From NCBI GenBank assembly GCA_002427975.1, contig DIZT01000242.1:298-14492 (forward strand): a stretch of DNA of 14,195 bases, given 5' to 3'. Numbering within the stretch: the stretch's first letter is position 1; the number at the start of each line of letters is the position of its first letter. Origin of the DNA: Micrococcaceae bacterium UBA6021. Its GTDB lineage: Bacteria > Actinomycetota > Actinomycetes > Actinomycetales > Micrococcaceae. This document shows, piece after piece, positions 1 through 6,436 of this stretch. The translations under genes were made by a program, and so were the position numbers. Under the pieces are notes generated by a model. It had not been told where the DNA came from and did no database searches. It saw nothing but the letters and a program-made list of their open reading frames with translations.

Positions 1-530
1 GTCTGGCGGTCACCGATGATCAGCTGGCGCTGGCCGCGGCCGATCGGAATCATGGCGTCGATAGCCTTCAGACCGGTCTGCATCGGTTCGTGGACCGACT
101 TGCGCTGGGTCACGCCGGGCGCCTGGAGTTCCAGTGCACGGGTGGTTTCGGCCTTGATTTCGCCGAGGTCGTCGATGGGCTGGCCCAAGGGGTCAACCAC
201 GCGGCCGAGGAAGGCGTCGCCTACCGGTACGGACAAAACCTGACCCGTACGGTGGACTTCCTGGCCTTCTTCGATTCCGGTGAAGTCACCGAGGACGATG
301 ACACCGATCTCGCGAACGTCAAGGTTCTGGGCCAGGCCCAGGGTGCCGTCTTCAAAGCGAAGCAGCTCGTTCGCCATGACCGAGGGAAGGCCCTCAACAC
401 GGGCGATGCCGTCACCTGCGGTTGTTACACGGCCAACCTCTACGCGCTCGGCGTTTCCGGGTTCGTAGGACGCCGCGAACTCGTTCAACGCATTACGGAC
501 GTCGTCGGCGTTGATGGTCAATTCGGCCAT
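1..530 (-). CDS. atpA: ATP synthase F1 subunit alpha (N-terminal part; gene runs off the window start)
   Basis: This is the alpha subunit of the F1 head, which forms the alpha3beta3 hexamer and carries the non-catalytic nucleotide sites. The visible part is 176 complete codons, starting [18 protein letters not shown]. Recognisable family segments are the beta-barrel region ([18 protein letters not shown] near residue 50), the [12 protein letters not shown] loop, and [22 protein letters not shown]. The window edge cuts the gene inside the P-loop (GDRQTGKT in the family) right after GDRQ. The ATG at 530 is chosen because it matches the family N-terminus and has a purine-rich stretch (AGGAGAGCAGGGA) upstream. 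It lies 83 bases downstream of the atpH stop and continues the ATP synthase operon. atpG, atpD and atpC are expected beyond the window but cannot be seen. Confidence 0.97.
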   Translation of the reverse strand, partial: MAELTINADDVRNALNEFAASYEPGNAERVEVGRVTTAGDGIARVEGLPSVMANELLRFEDGTLGLAQNLDVREIGVIVLGDFTGIEEGQEVHRTGQVLSVPVGDAFLGRVVDPLGQPIDDLGEIKAETTRALELQAPGVTQRKSVHEPMQTGLKAIDAMIPIGRGQRQLIIGDRQ

Positions 531-613
531 CTGCAGTCCCTGCTCTCCTGTTTTCGTGATCATCGTTGCTCACAATGACCGGGGTTTCGTTTCGTTAAGT
601 TGTGCTTGTCCGG

Positions 614-1441
614 CTAACCGGCCAGTTGGCGGTGAAGCTGGCCCAGCCGGCTGACAACCGAAGCGTCTAGCACTTCGTCACCCACCTGGACACGGATTCC
701 GCCGATCAGTCCAGGATCAACAGTGATGTTGACCTTGAGCTCGCGACCGTACAGGGCGTTAAGCCCTGCCTGGAGGCGCGCGAACTGCGTCTCCGTCAAG
801 GGACGGGTGACGCTGACCGTTGCAATCCAGCGCTGCTGGCGCTTGGCTGCCAGCTCGGCGAACCGGGCTACGAGCTTGGTCGGCTTGATGCCGCGGGGCT
901 GCGATACTGCCTGCCCAATGAGGACTTTTGCTTCCTCGCTGGAACCGGGATGCAGCTTCTGCGCCAAACCGATCTTCGCGGCGGCACTGGCCTGCGGCTC
1001 CGACAGAGCACGTTGTACCTCATGGTTGGAGGCAACGGTCTGGTTGAAGGAGAACAGATCGTTCTCCAGTTCTTCCAGCCCAGAGATTCCGGAGGCAGAA
1101 ACGGCCGACTTGTTTTCAGCAACGGCAATAACCACCGTTGCGGCAAGCGTCTCGAGTGCATCGCCGATATCTCGGGCTGATGCCCAGCGTGAACTGGCCA
1201 GTCCGCCCGCGATGTCCGCAGCATCAGCGGAGACTTTTCCGCCAACAAGCTGCTTGACCAGCGCCGACTTCTCGTCGCCGGTGCGGGACGGGTCAGTCAG
1301 GGCGCGGCGCAAGCCGGCAGAGCTGTCCACCGTTCCCAGGATTCCGAAGAGTTCCTTTGCCAACTCCAACGAGGCCATCGGAAGCTTGGCTTCCAGTTTG
1401 GTCAGCGCGGTGGTCAGCGATTCGCTCGATACACCTGACAT
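614..1441 (-). CDS. atpH: ATP synthase F1 subunit delta (actinobacterial long form)
   Basis: Delta subunit (OSCP equivalent), which joins the peripheral stalk to the top of the F1 head. The protein is 275 aa. This is much longer than the roughly 180 aa of E. coli delta, but it is not the b-delta fusion of about 446 aa known from mycobacteria, because a separate complete atpF lies directly upstream. The C-terminus carries the diagnostic delta signature: GLIGGIRVQVGDEVLDASVV followed by SRLGQLHRQL. The extra length is in the N-terminal and middle part and is predicted mostly alpha-helical. The ATG at 1441 shares one base with the TAA stop of atpF (TAATG), which suggests translational coupling. 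The stop is TAG at 614-616. Confidence 0.95.
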   Translation of the reverse strand: MSGVSSESLTTALTKLEAKLPMASLELAKELFGILGTVDSSAGLRRALTDPSRTGDEKSALVKQLVGGKVSADAADIAGGLASSRWASARDIGDALETLAATVVIAVAENKSAVSASGISGLEELENDLFSFNQTVASNHEVQRALSEPQASAAAKIGLAQKLHPGSSEEAKVLIGQAVSQPRGIKPTKLVARFAELAAKRQQRWIATVSVTRPLTETQFARLQAGLNALYGRELKVNITVDPGLIGGIRVQVGDEVLDASVVSRLGQLHRQLAG

Positions 1442-1992
1442 TACTTAGCTGCACCTGCGTTCTGGTTCTCCAGATCTGCCAGGAAGCGGTCAACCACACG
1501 GGCCGAACGCTCGTCATCGTTGAGGGCTTCGCCAACGATGCGGCCTGCCAGCGTGGCTGCCAGCGTGCCTACCTCGGAGCGCAGGGACACAACTGCGGCC
1601 TGGCGCTCCGATTCGATCTGCACGTGTGCCTGGGCAGTGATACGGGCAGACTCAGCAGCGGCCTTTTCCTTCAGATCAGCAAGGATCAGCGCGCCTTCTG
1701 CACGGGCTTCCTCGCGGATGCGGTTGGCTTCTGCGCGGGCGTCCGTGAGCTGCTGCTTGTACTCTTCGAGGGCGGCTGATGCTTCTGCCTGGGCCTTTTC
1801 AGCCTTGGCAATGCCGCCTTCGATTGCCTCTGCGCGCTCTGCAAACGTCTTTTCGAACATCGGGACAACGAACTTGACCACGATGAACATGAGGACAGCA
1901 AAGCCGACGAGGACAACGCCCATTTCCCAGACGTTGGGCACCAGTGGGTTAGTCTCGCCCGCAGTGGCGGCTGAGATGATCACCTGGTTCAT
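1441..1992 (-). CDS. atpF: ATP synthase Fo subunit b (peripheral stalk)
   Basis: Membrane-anchored b subunit of the peripheral stalk, 183 aa. It has a short N-terminus, one transmembrane helix at about residues 22-44 (MGVVLVGFAVLMFIVVKFVV), then a long charged Ala/Glu/Lys/Arg-rich coiled coil (about residues 48-165, containing RAEAIEGGIAKAEKAQAEA). This is the standard b-subunit layout and length. The ATG at 1992 is preceded by an AAAGGA-type ribosome binding site about 10 bases upstream. The gene begins 53 bases after the atpE stop, and its stop codon overlaps the atpH start by one base. No second b-type gene (b') is seen, so the stalk is presumably a b homodimer. Confidence 0.96.
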   Translation of the reverse strand: MNQVIISAATAGETNPLVPNVWEMGVVLVGFAVLMFIVVKFVVPMFEKTFAERAEAIEGGIAKAEKAQAEASAALEEYKQQLTDARAEANRIREEARAEGALILADLKEKAAAESARITAQAHVQIESERQAAVVSLRSEVGTLAATLAGRIVGEALNDDERSARVVDRFLADLENQNAGAAK

Positions 1993-2045
1993 AATTCACC
2001 CGTCCTTTTCTACTCGGTTCTGGATGTTCGCTAGGTTCTGAAGGT

Positions 2046-2264
2046 TTACTTGAGAACGAAAGCGAAGACCAGGCCGAGGATGGCGAGGGCTTCAGTCAGC
2101 GCGAGGCCGAGGAATGCGATCGGCTGCAGGACGCGCTGGGCTTCCGGCTGACGTGCCACACCGTTGATGTAAGCGGCGAACACGAGACCCACACCGATAC
2201 CACCGCCGATTGCGGAGAGGCCGTAGCCGATGAGGTTGAGGGAGCCGTTGATGGAGCCTTCCAT
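2046..2264 (-). CDS. atpE: ATP synthase Fo subunit c (proteolipid)
   Basis: Subunit of the rotating c-ring that carries protons across the membrane. It is 72 aa with two transmembrane helices: a Gly-rich helix 1 ([18 protein letters not shown]), the conserved polar loop ARQPE at about 37-41, and helix 2 with the ion-binding Glu58 in [11 protein letters not shown]. Glu followed by Ala, without the Gln/Ser/Thr ligands typical of sodium rings, points to a proton-type ring (inference). I use the ATG at 2264 rather than an in-frame TTG at 2279. The ATG has a strong ribosome binding site (GAAAGGAAG) a few bases upstream, and the sequence from [10 protein letters not shown] matches the family start. 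It lies between atpB and atpF, with 80-base and 53-base gaps. Confidence 0.96.
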   Translation of the reverse strand: MEGSINGSLNLIGYGLSAIGGGIGVGLVFAAYINGVARQPEAQRVLQPIAFLGLALTEALAILGLVFAFVLK

Positions 2265-2344
2265 TTTTCTTCCTTTCAAGATGCCATCTGTGTGGCAGGT
2301 TGTTTGGGTTGCTTCATCCCCGTAAGGGGAAGTTTGTGGTTGCC
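2265..2344. other. atpB-atpE intercistronic region with two short hairpins
   Basis: This 80-base gap holds two small inverted repeats. TCCCC/GGGGA at 2317-2321 and 2326-2330 has a GTAA loop. TGCCA/TGGCA at 2282-2286 and 2293-2297 has a 6-base loop. Neither is followed by a T-run in the direction of transcription, so I do not call a terminator. The c subunit is needed in many copies per complex, and intercistronic structure upstream of atpE could affect its mRNA stability or translation. That role is inference only. Confidence 0.35.
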
Positions 2345-3145
2345 TTAGTGGCTGTCCGCGTGCAGCGCGCCTTCAATGTAGATGGCGGTAAGCAGCGTGA
2401 ACACATAGGCCTGCAGGGCCATGATCAGGGCCTCAAGCATGTACATGGCGACCGAGCCTGCCAGCACCAGCACGGAGGCTCCCTTGAGCAGGACGTTTTC
2501 CTGCATGATCAGGAACTCGATGCCAGAGCCGGCGATCATCACGATCAGGTGTCCTGCCAGCATGGTGGCGAAGAGACGCAGGCTGTGCGTGACAGGCCGG
2601 ACCATGAAGTTCGAGATGATCTCGATGGGGATCACGATCGGGAGGATGTATATCGGGACGCCGGAGGGGACAGTGGCCAGCTTGAAGTACTTAAGGCCGC
2701 TCTTCCGGATGCCGATGGCAATCCAGGTGATGTAAACAATTCCTGCGAGCACATAGGCGCCGCCGACATGCGAGAAGCTCGGGAGCTGGATCACCGGGAT
2801 GGCGCCGTAGATGTTGTTCACCAGGATAAAGAAGAAGAGGCTGAACAACAGCGGGACGTACTTCATGAAGTCTTTGCCGCCGATAATGTCTTTGGCAATG
2901 CCGTTTCGGACAAAGCCATAAGCCATTTCACCAGCGAACTGGAGCTTGCCGGGGACAAGCTGCTGCTTCCGTGCAGCTAGCAGAAAGAATGTGGCGATAA
3001 TGACGACCGACAGGATTACCAGCAGCATCTGCTTGGAGAATCCGTCCGCCGCCCCCCACGGCAGGATTGCCGGCAGGTGCAATTGTTCAATTCCAGGAGG
3101 ATTGAACTCTCCTGAATCTTGGGCCGGGAGCGCAAGCGCGATCAA
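2345..3145 (-). CDS. atpB: ATP synthase Fo subunit a
   Basis: Membrane subunit a, which forms the two proton half-channels against the c-ring. It is 266 aa with five or six hydrophobic helices, starting at about residue 38. The key helix contains [14 protein letters not shown], with the essential arginine at residue 190 (equivalent to E. coli Arg210). The last helix carries [19 protein letters not shown], including the conserved Gln at 245. The start is a TTG at 3145. No in-frame ATG or GTG lies upstream, the next Met falls inside the first helix, and a GAGAGGA ribosome binding site sits 7 bases upstream. The gene follows atpZ after an 81-base gap and precedes atpE by 80 bases. Confidence 0.95.
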   Translation of the reverse strand: MIALALPAQDSGEFNPPGIEQLHLPAILPWGAADGFSKQMLLVILSVVIIATFFLLAARKQQLVPGKLQFAGEMAYGFVRNGIAKDIIGGKDFMKYVPLLFSLFFFILVNNIYGAIPVIQLPSFSHVGGAYVLAGIVYITWIAIGIRKSGLKYFKLATVPSGVPIYILPIVIPIEIISNFMVRPVTHSLRLFATMLAGHLIVMIAGSGIEFLIMQENVLLKGASVLVLAGSVAMYMLEALIMALQAYVFTLLTAIYIEGALHADSH

Positions 3146-3226
3146 CGCGATTCCTCTCTGCAGTGTCCATCATTGGGCGTTGGCCGGGGGCCTGCGGATT
3201 TGCGCTCCGCTGTTCCCCGTGTGAAA

Positions 3227-3565
3227 TTATTGGTCATTTGTGTTTCCGTCCGCGGACGGGCCGCTGTCTGCGCCGCTCTTACCGTCCATGTTTCTGGAAC
3301 TGGTAAGGCCATGCATGTGGGAAAGATAAAATCCTCCGAGAGCTCCAAGCAGAGCGCCTGCGAGCACGATCCAGCGGGTTCCCCACAGATTATCCAGACC
3401 CCACCCTATCAAACTCCAGACGATGATTCCGCCAATTATGTAGCTGAAGACGGCCATCCCGGCGTTGTATCCGCCGTCGGTATTTTCTGCCGGGACTCCC
3501 GGTGCGGAACCCGATTTTGCGGGTGTCGAAGAGCCATCGATTGCTGCTCGCTTGCGGTCACGCAT
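3227..3565 (-). CDS. AtpZ/AtpI-family small membrane protein of the ATP synthase operon
   Basis: Small membrane protein of 112 aa with two transmembrane helices (about 37-55 and 65-84) joined by IGWGLDNLWGT, followed by LAGALLGALGGFYL. This is the layout of the AtpZ/ATPase_gene1 family found at the 5' end of many ATP synthase operons. The family is linked to assembly of the c-ring or to Mg2+/Ca2+ supply; the exact role here is unknown. The N-terminus (about 35 residues) and C-terminus (about 25 residues) are hydrophilic and look disordered. I choose the ATG at 3565 over a much earlier in-frame start because it has a perfect GAGGAG site at 3573-3578, 7 bases upstream. The earlier start would lie deep inside the neighbouring gene. 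The chosen start overlaps the stop of the upstream gene by 8 bases. Confidence 0.8.
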   Translation of the reverse strand: MRDRKRAAIDGSSTPAKSGSAPGVPAENTDGGYNAGMAVFSYIIGGIIVWSLIGWGLDNLWGTRWIVLAGALLGALGGFYLSHMHGLTSSRNMDGKSGADSGPSADGNTNDQ

Positions 3566-4040
3566 CGCTCGGCTCCTCAGGCTCGGGGTCGTTGTAGATC
3601 TGCAGCCGCGCCTTGCTGAACGCGTAAATCTCTGCGGCCTGCCACAGGACCACCGTGGCCACAGCACCGATGACAAACCATCGGCTGAGGAGCCAGGCAG
3701 GTGCACCGATCACAAAAAGGACAACAGCGAAGCCCACTACTTTGATGAAGTAGGTGGCCACGAACATACCGATTGCGCCGGATGGGTTGCTGCGTCCCAT
3801 GAAGTGGCCCACGAGCAGGCTGATGGCGAAGAACAGCATCACCAGCAGGCCGCCAAAGGTGCTCGACAGGATACCTGCGGCGCCATCCAGGATGACGGCC
3901 GCAATTCCGGTCAGGACAAGCGCACCGGCACCGGCAGCTGAACTGACCAGCAGGAGGCGGAGCCACAGTGACCTGGTGGGGCCAGAGACACCAACGGGTC
4001 CGTTACCGGACGCACGTCCGGGTTCGGCGTTGGAGGTCAT
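3558..4040 (-). CDS. ATP synthase protein I-like four-helix membrane protein (M. tuberculosis Rv1303-like by position)
   Basis: Integral membrane protein of 160 aa. It has a Gly/Ser/Pro-rich N-terminal tail of about 24 residues, four predicted transmembrane segments (about 27-51, 60-80, 88-112 and 116-140), and an acidic C-terminus (NDPEPEEPSDA). Its position between wecA and the a-subunit gene, its length and its topology fit the actinobacterial AtpI-like protein. By position it corresponds to M. tuberculosis Rv1303. AtpI proteins are thought to assist c-ring assembly; function here is inferred from context. The ATG at 4038-4040 is clear. The stop overlaps the start of the AtpZ-like gene by 8 bases, so the two are probably translated together. 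It is the first gene after the candidate operon promoter at 4099-4127. Confidence 0.8.
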   Translation of the reverse strand: MTSNAEPGRASGNGPVGVSGPTRSLWLRLLLVSSAAGAGALVLTGIAAVILDGAAGILSSTFGGLLVMLFFAISLLVGHFMGRSNPSGAIGMFVATYFIKVVGFAVVLFVIGAPAWLLSRWFVIGAVATVVLWQAAEIYAFSKARLQIYNDPEPEEPSDA

Positions 4041-4076
4041 GAGATCCCAATCGTCGGCGCCCTGGGGCTGGGTGGA

Positions 4077-4094
4077 GGGCAGCTTGGGCTGCCC
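4077..4094 (-). other. Stem-loop in the 5' leader of the ATP synthase operon
   Basis: Perfect 6-bp inverted repeat: GGGCAG (4077-4082), a CTTGGG loop, CTGCCC (4089-4094). It lies at the predicted transcript start of the candidate promoter just upstream and has no T-run after it, so it is not a terminator. A 5' stabilising hairpin is possible; this is inference. Confidence 0.35.
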
Positions 4095-4098
4095 CTGA

Positions 4099-4127
4099 AT
4101 TCTACACGAGATAGAAATAAATCCGAA
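4099..4127 (-). promoter_or_regulatory. Candidate sigma-70-type promoter of the ATP synthase operon
   Basis: Read on the minus strand, a -10 box TAGAAT (4099-4104, 5 of 6 consensus bases) is separated by exactly 17 bases from a weaker -35 box TTCGGA (4122-4127). The spacer is AT-rich, which stands out in this GC-rich window. It lies in the 93-base gap between the wecA stop and the AtpI-like start, so it would serve atpI-atpZ-atpB-atpE-atpF-atpH-atpA. Transcription would begin near 4092. No transcript data are available. Confidence 0.4.
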
Positions 4128-4133
4128 CTCCGG

Positions 4134-5246
4134 TTAGGCGGGCGACTGGTCGCTGTGGCGGCGCAGGTAAGGCCAGGCCGTGACGAGGCCCATGACCAGC
4201 GTGGCGAAGATATCCACGGCCAACACCACATGCCAGGGAAAGACCGCAAAAGCCAGTCCCCCGAACGACAGGACCACGGTCCACAGGTACATGAGGATCA
4301 CGGCCGTCCGGTGCGAGTAGCCGATATCGAGCAGTTTGTGGTGGAGGTGGCCGCGGTCAGCGGACCAGGGCGAACGGCCGCGGGCCGTCCTGCGCACCAC
4401 TGCCAGGCCGAGGTCGAGCAGCGGGAGGAAGAGCACGGCGAACGGCAGGAGGATCGGAATGACGGTGGAGATACCGTTGGCGCGGTCGTACAGCCCGGAG
4501 GTGATCTGACCGGTGGACACGATGCCGGCGGAGGCCATCAGCAACCCGAGCAGCATGGCCCCGGAATCGCCCATGAAGATTTTGGAGGGGAACCAGTTGT
4601 GCGGCAGGAAACCGATGCAGCTGCCCACCACCACGGCGGTGAGGAGCGTGGCCAGGTCCGAATAGTCCAACAGGACGGCGTTCCGGTGCACCCAATAGGC
4701 GGTGAAGAAAAACGCGCTGCCGCCAATGATGGCCACGCCGGCGGCCAGGCCGTCCAGGCCGTCAATGAAATTGAAGGCGTTCATAGTGGTAACGATGAGC
4801 CCGGCCGTCAGCACTATGCTCAGCGGTTCGCTGTGGACAAAGATCGGTTCCGGGACAAAGGGAATGACGGTCATCCGGACGCCCCAGAGGGCCACCACCA
4901 GGGCTGCCGCGCTTTGCCCGATGAGCTTCACCCACCAGCGGATGTCCAGCAGGTCATCCGCTATCCCCACCACCACGATCAGCGTCGCGCCGGCAAGGAC
5001 GCCCCACGGCGAGAAGTTGTTTCGGTAGATGTCCTTCACGAAGAAGGACTGGCTGGCCACGATGAGGGCCACCAGCACGCCGAGGAAGATGGCTACACCA
5101 CCCAGCCTGGACACCGGCGTCGAATGCATGTCGCGGCTGCGGATGGGCGCGTGGAGTTCGAGCCGGTTGCCGATGACCCGGGCACCCCAGGTGGCCGAGT
5201 AGGACACGACGGCAGCCGTCAGGCCCATGAGCAGGTACATAATCAT
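4134..5246 (-). CDS. wecA: Polyprenyl-phosphate GlcNAc-1-phosphate transferase (WecA/TagO/MraY family)
   Basis: Polytopic membrane enzyme that transfers GlcNAc-1-phosphate (or a related sugar phosphate) from UDP-sugar to undecaprenyl or decaprenyl phosphate. This is the first step of lipid-linked cell-wall polymer synthesis. The protein is 370 aa with about ten or eleven hydrophobic segments. Family catalytic motifs are all present: DDLLD at 97-101, the NAFNFIDGLDGLAAG motif at 156-170, MGDSG at 225-229, and the sugar-specificity motif DRGHLHH at 297-303, typical of WecA/TagO rather than MraY. The ATG at 5246 overlaps the TGA of a small upstream reading frame (ATGA). An alternative ATG lies two codons further in. 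The ribosome binding site is weak. By position it matches rfe (Rv1302) of M. tuberculosis. WecG and a GT2 enzyme nearby support a surface glycopolymer role. Confidence 0.93.
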   Translation of the reverse strand: MIMYLLMGLTAAVVSYSATWGARVIGNRLELHAPIRSRDMHSTPVSRLGGVAIFLGVLVALIVASQSFFVKDIYRNNFSPWGVLAGATLIVVVGIADDLLDIRWWVKLIGQSAAALVVALWGVRMTVIPFVPEPIFVHSEPLSIVLTAGLIVTTMNAFNFIDGLDGLAAGVAIIGGSAFFFTAYWVHRNAVLLDYSDLATLLTAVVVGSCIGFLPHNWFPSKIFMGDSGAMLLGLLMASAGIVSTGQITSGLYDRANGISTVIPILLPFAVLFLPLLDLGLAVVRRTARGRSPWSADRGHLHHKLLDIGYSHRTAVILMYLWTVVLSFGGLAFAVFPWHVVLAVDIFATLVMGLVTAWPYLRRHSDQSPA

Positions 5247-5344
5247 GCGATGGCGGCCGTTTCGTCGGTGTGCGGCGCAACCCGGCGGGCGGGCACAGGC
5301 ATGGATAACAGCCCGAACAGGTGGTCCTCGATCGATGGGCTCAC
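5243..5344 (-). CDS. Possible short leader reading frame coupled to wecA (uncertain)
   Basis: A GTG-started frame of 33 codons ends in TGA that overlaps the wecA ATG as ATGA, the usual geometry of translational coupling. Most third codon positions are G or C, as in real genes here. There is no clear ribosome binding site before the GTG, and I do not recognise the peptide (starts VSPSIEDHLFGLLSMP). It could be a leader peptide, the leftover C-terminus of a deleted gene that once preceded wecA, or chance. The longer open frame upstream runs antisense through the glycosyltransferase gene and is not credible. Confidence 0.2.
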   Translation of the reverse strand: MSPSIEDHLFGLLSMPVPARRVAPHTDETAAIA

Positions 5345-5539
5345 TTGCCGGGAATCTGACTTTCGATAAATGAAACTTCTCCGTCGCCGGGCGCGCAGCA
5401 GGCAGTGCTTGGTGCCTAACAGGGCTGTATTACAGTGGACTCTAGTCAAGATACTAGCGCCAACGGCTCCATGGCTTCGCGCCACACTGGCGCATTGCGA
5501 GCGGGGAATCCCCTGAAGGCCATGCTGAAAGGAATCCCC
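5247..5539. promoter_or_regulatory. Divergent intergenic region between wecA and the GT2 gene
   Basis: These 293 bases separate the divergent starts of wecA and the glycosyltransferase. The wecA-proximal 100 bases are GC-rich and may be a short reading frame. The part from about 5350 to 5460 is AT-richer and probably contains the promoters. On the plus strand a weak pair TTGGTG (5409-5414) and TACAGT (5431-5436), spaced 16 bases, could drive the glycosyltransferase. Just after it is the inverted repeat CTAGT (5442-5446), six bases, ACTAG (5453-5457), placed where an operator would be. I see no convincing wecA promoter pair on the minus strand. Confidence 0.3.
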
Positions 5540-6436
5540 ATGACCGTCCGGGTTGCAGTTGCCGCCGTGACATTCAACCGTCATAAAGAGCTGTCCGTCC
5601 TGCTGGACGCCATAAATGCGCAGTCCGCGGCCGTGGAAACCATCTGCCTTGTCGACAGCGGCACGGAGCCGGCCCGCGACGTTGCCGCGCGGCATGCGAA
5701 TGTCGATTACGTCCGTTCCGAAGCGAATCTCGGCGGGGCCGGTGGCTTTGCCCTTGCCGCGCTGAAGGCGGTGGCCAGCGGCGCCCGATGGATCTGGATG
5801 ATGGACGACGACGCCGAGCCGGCAGATCCCGAATGCCTGGCCACTCTGCTGCGTGAGGCGGAGGCCCGCGACCTTGAAGCCGTTGTCCCGTTGGTGGTTG
5901 CCCCGGGCCATCCCGACCGGCTGTCCTTCTTCTTCCGGCTGGACGGGAAGGTCACCCACGATCGGGCCGAACTGGAAAAAGTCGGCTTCCTGCCCAACGA
6001 CGGACACTTCTTCAACGGTGCCTTGATCCGGTCCGACGTGTTTTTCAAGGTGGGCCTGCCGGACATGCGCCTCTTTATCCGCGGCGACGAGGTGGACTTC
6101 ACCATCCGCCTCCGCAAAGCGGGCATCCGGTTCGGCACGGTGACCACCACCGCCATCACCCACCCGCATGCATTTTCCGAGACGAAGCATGTCTTTGGTG
6201 CACGCTGGCATGTGATCGTGCCGGATTCGGCGTTCAAACGCTACTACTACTACCGCAACCGCGGGTACCTGATCCGGCGCTATTTCCGGGTTAAGTCGCT
6301 GGTGGCCGACGTCGGCGGTTACCTAGGCTATTTTGCGCAGCGCCGTGACCTGCCGGGACTGCTCGCCTGGGCAGGGTCCTTCACGAAGGGAATGCGGGCC
6401 AAGGGCTTCGCGCCGCTGGAGGACCAGAAGTTCTAG
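5540..6436 (+). CDS. GT2-family glycosyltransferase, galactofuranosyltransferase (GlfT)-like
   Basis: Cytoplasmic GT-A fold glycosyltransferase of 298 aa, the only plus-strand gene in the window. It shows the nucleotide-sugar fold start VAVAAVTFNRHKELSVLL, the NLGGAGGF motif at 63-70 typical of GlfT1-like enzymes, the metal-binding DDD at 89-91 (WIWMMDDDAEP), and IRGDEVDFTIRLRKAG at 180-195, which contains the likely catalytic acidic residue. The C-terminus (RYYYYRNRGYLIRRYF) is typical of this subgroup. The donor could be UDP-galactofuranose or a rhamnose nucleotide; sequence alone does not settle it. The ATG at 5540 is chosen because AAAGGA (5528-5533) sits 6 bases upstream. A 35-residue extension to an earlier ATG has no family match. 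It converges on wecG with overlapping stop codons. Confidence 0.87.
   Translation: MTVRVAVAAVTFNRHKELSVLLDAINAQSAAVETICLVDSGTEPARDVAARHANVDYVRSEANLGGAGGFALAALKAVASGARWIWMMDDDAEPADPECLATLLREAEARDLEAVVPLVVAPGHPDRLSFFFRLDGKVTHDRAELEKVGFLPNDGHFFNGALIRSDVFFKVGLPDMRLFIRGDEVDFTIRLRKAGIRFGTVTTTAITHPHAFSETKHVFGARWHVIVPDSAFKRYYYYRNRGYLIRRYFRVKSLVADVGGYLGYFAQRRDLPGLLAWAGSFTKGMRAKGFAPLEDQKF

Noticed and set aside
2265..2279. TTG start five codons upstream for atpE
   Set aside because: It would place the ribosome binding site GAAAGGAAG inside the coding region; the ATG at 2264 matches the family start.
3566..3706. 47-residue N-terminal extension of the AtpZ-like protein
   Set aside because: It lies within the AtpI-like gene in another frame, while a perfect GAGGAG site marks the ATG at 3565.
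4155..5369. 404-codon plus-strand open frame antisense to wecA
   Set aside because: Shadow of wecA, with His/Gly/Glu-rich composition and no domain; wecA shows all its catalytic motifs.
5435..5539. 35-residue N-terminal extension of the GT2 protein
   Set aside because: No family match, and the ATG at 5540 has a strong ribosome binding site; the extension covers the probable promoter region.
5345..6211. Upstream part of a 322-codon minus-strand frame antisense to the GT2 gene
   Set aside because: Shadow of the glycosyltransferase. Only its last 33 codons outside that gene are kept as a doubtful feature.
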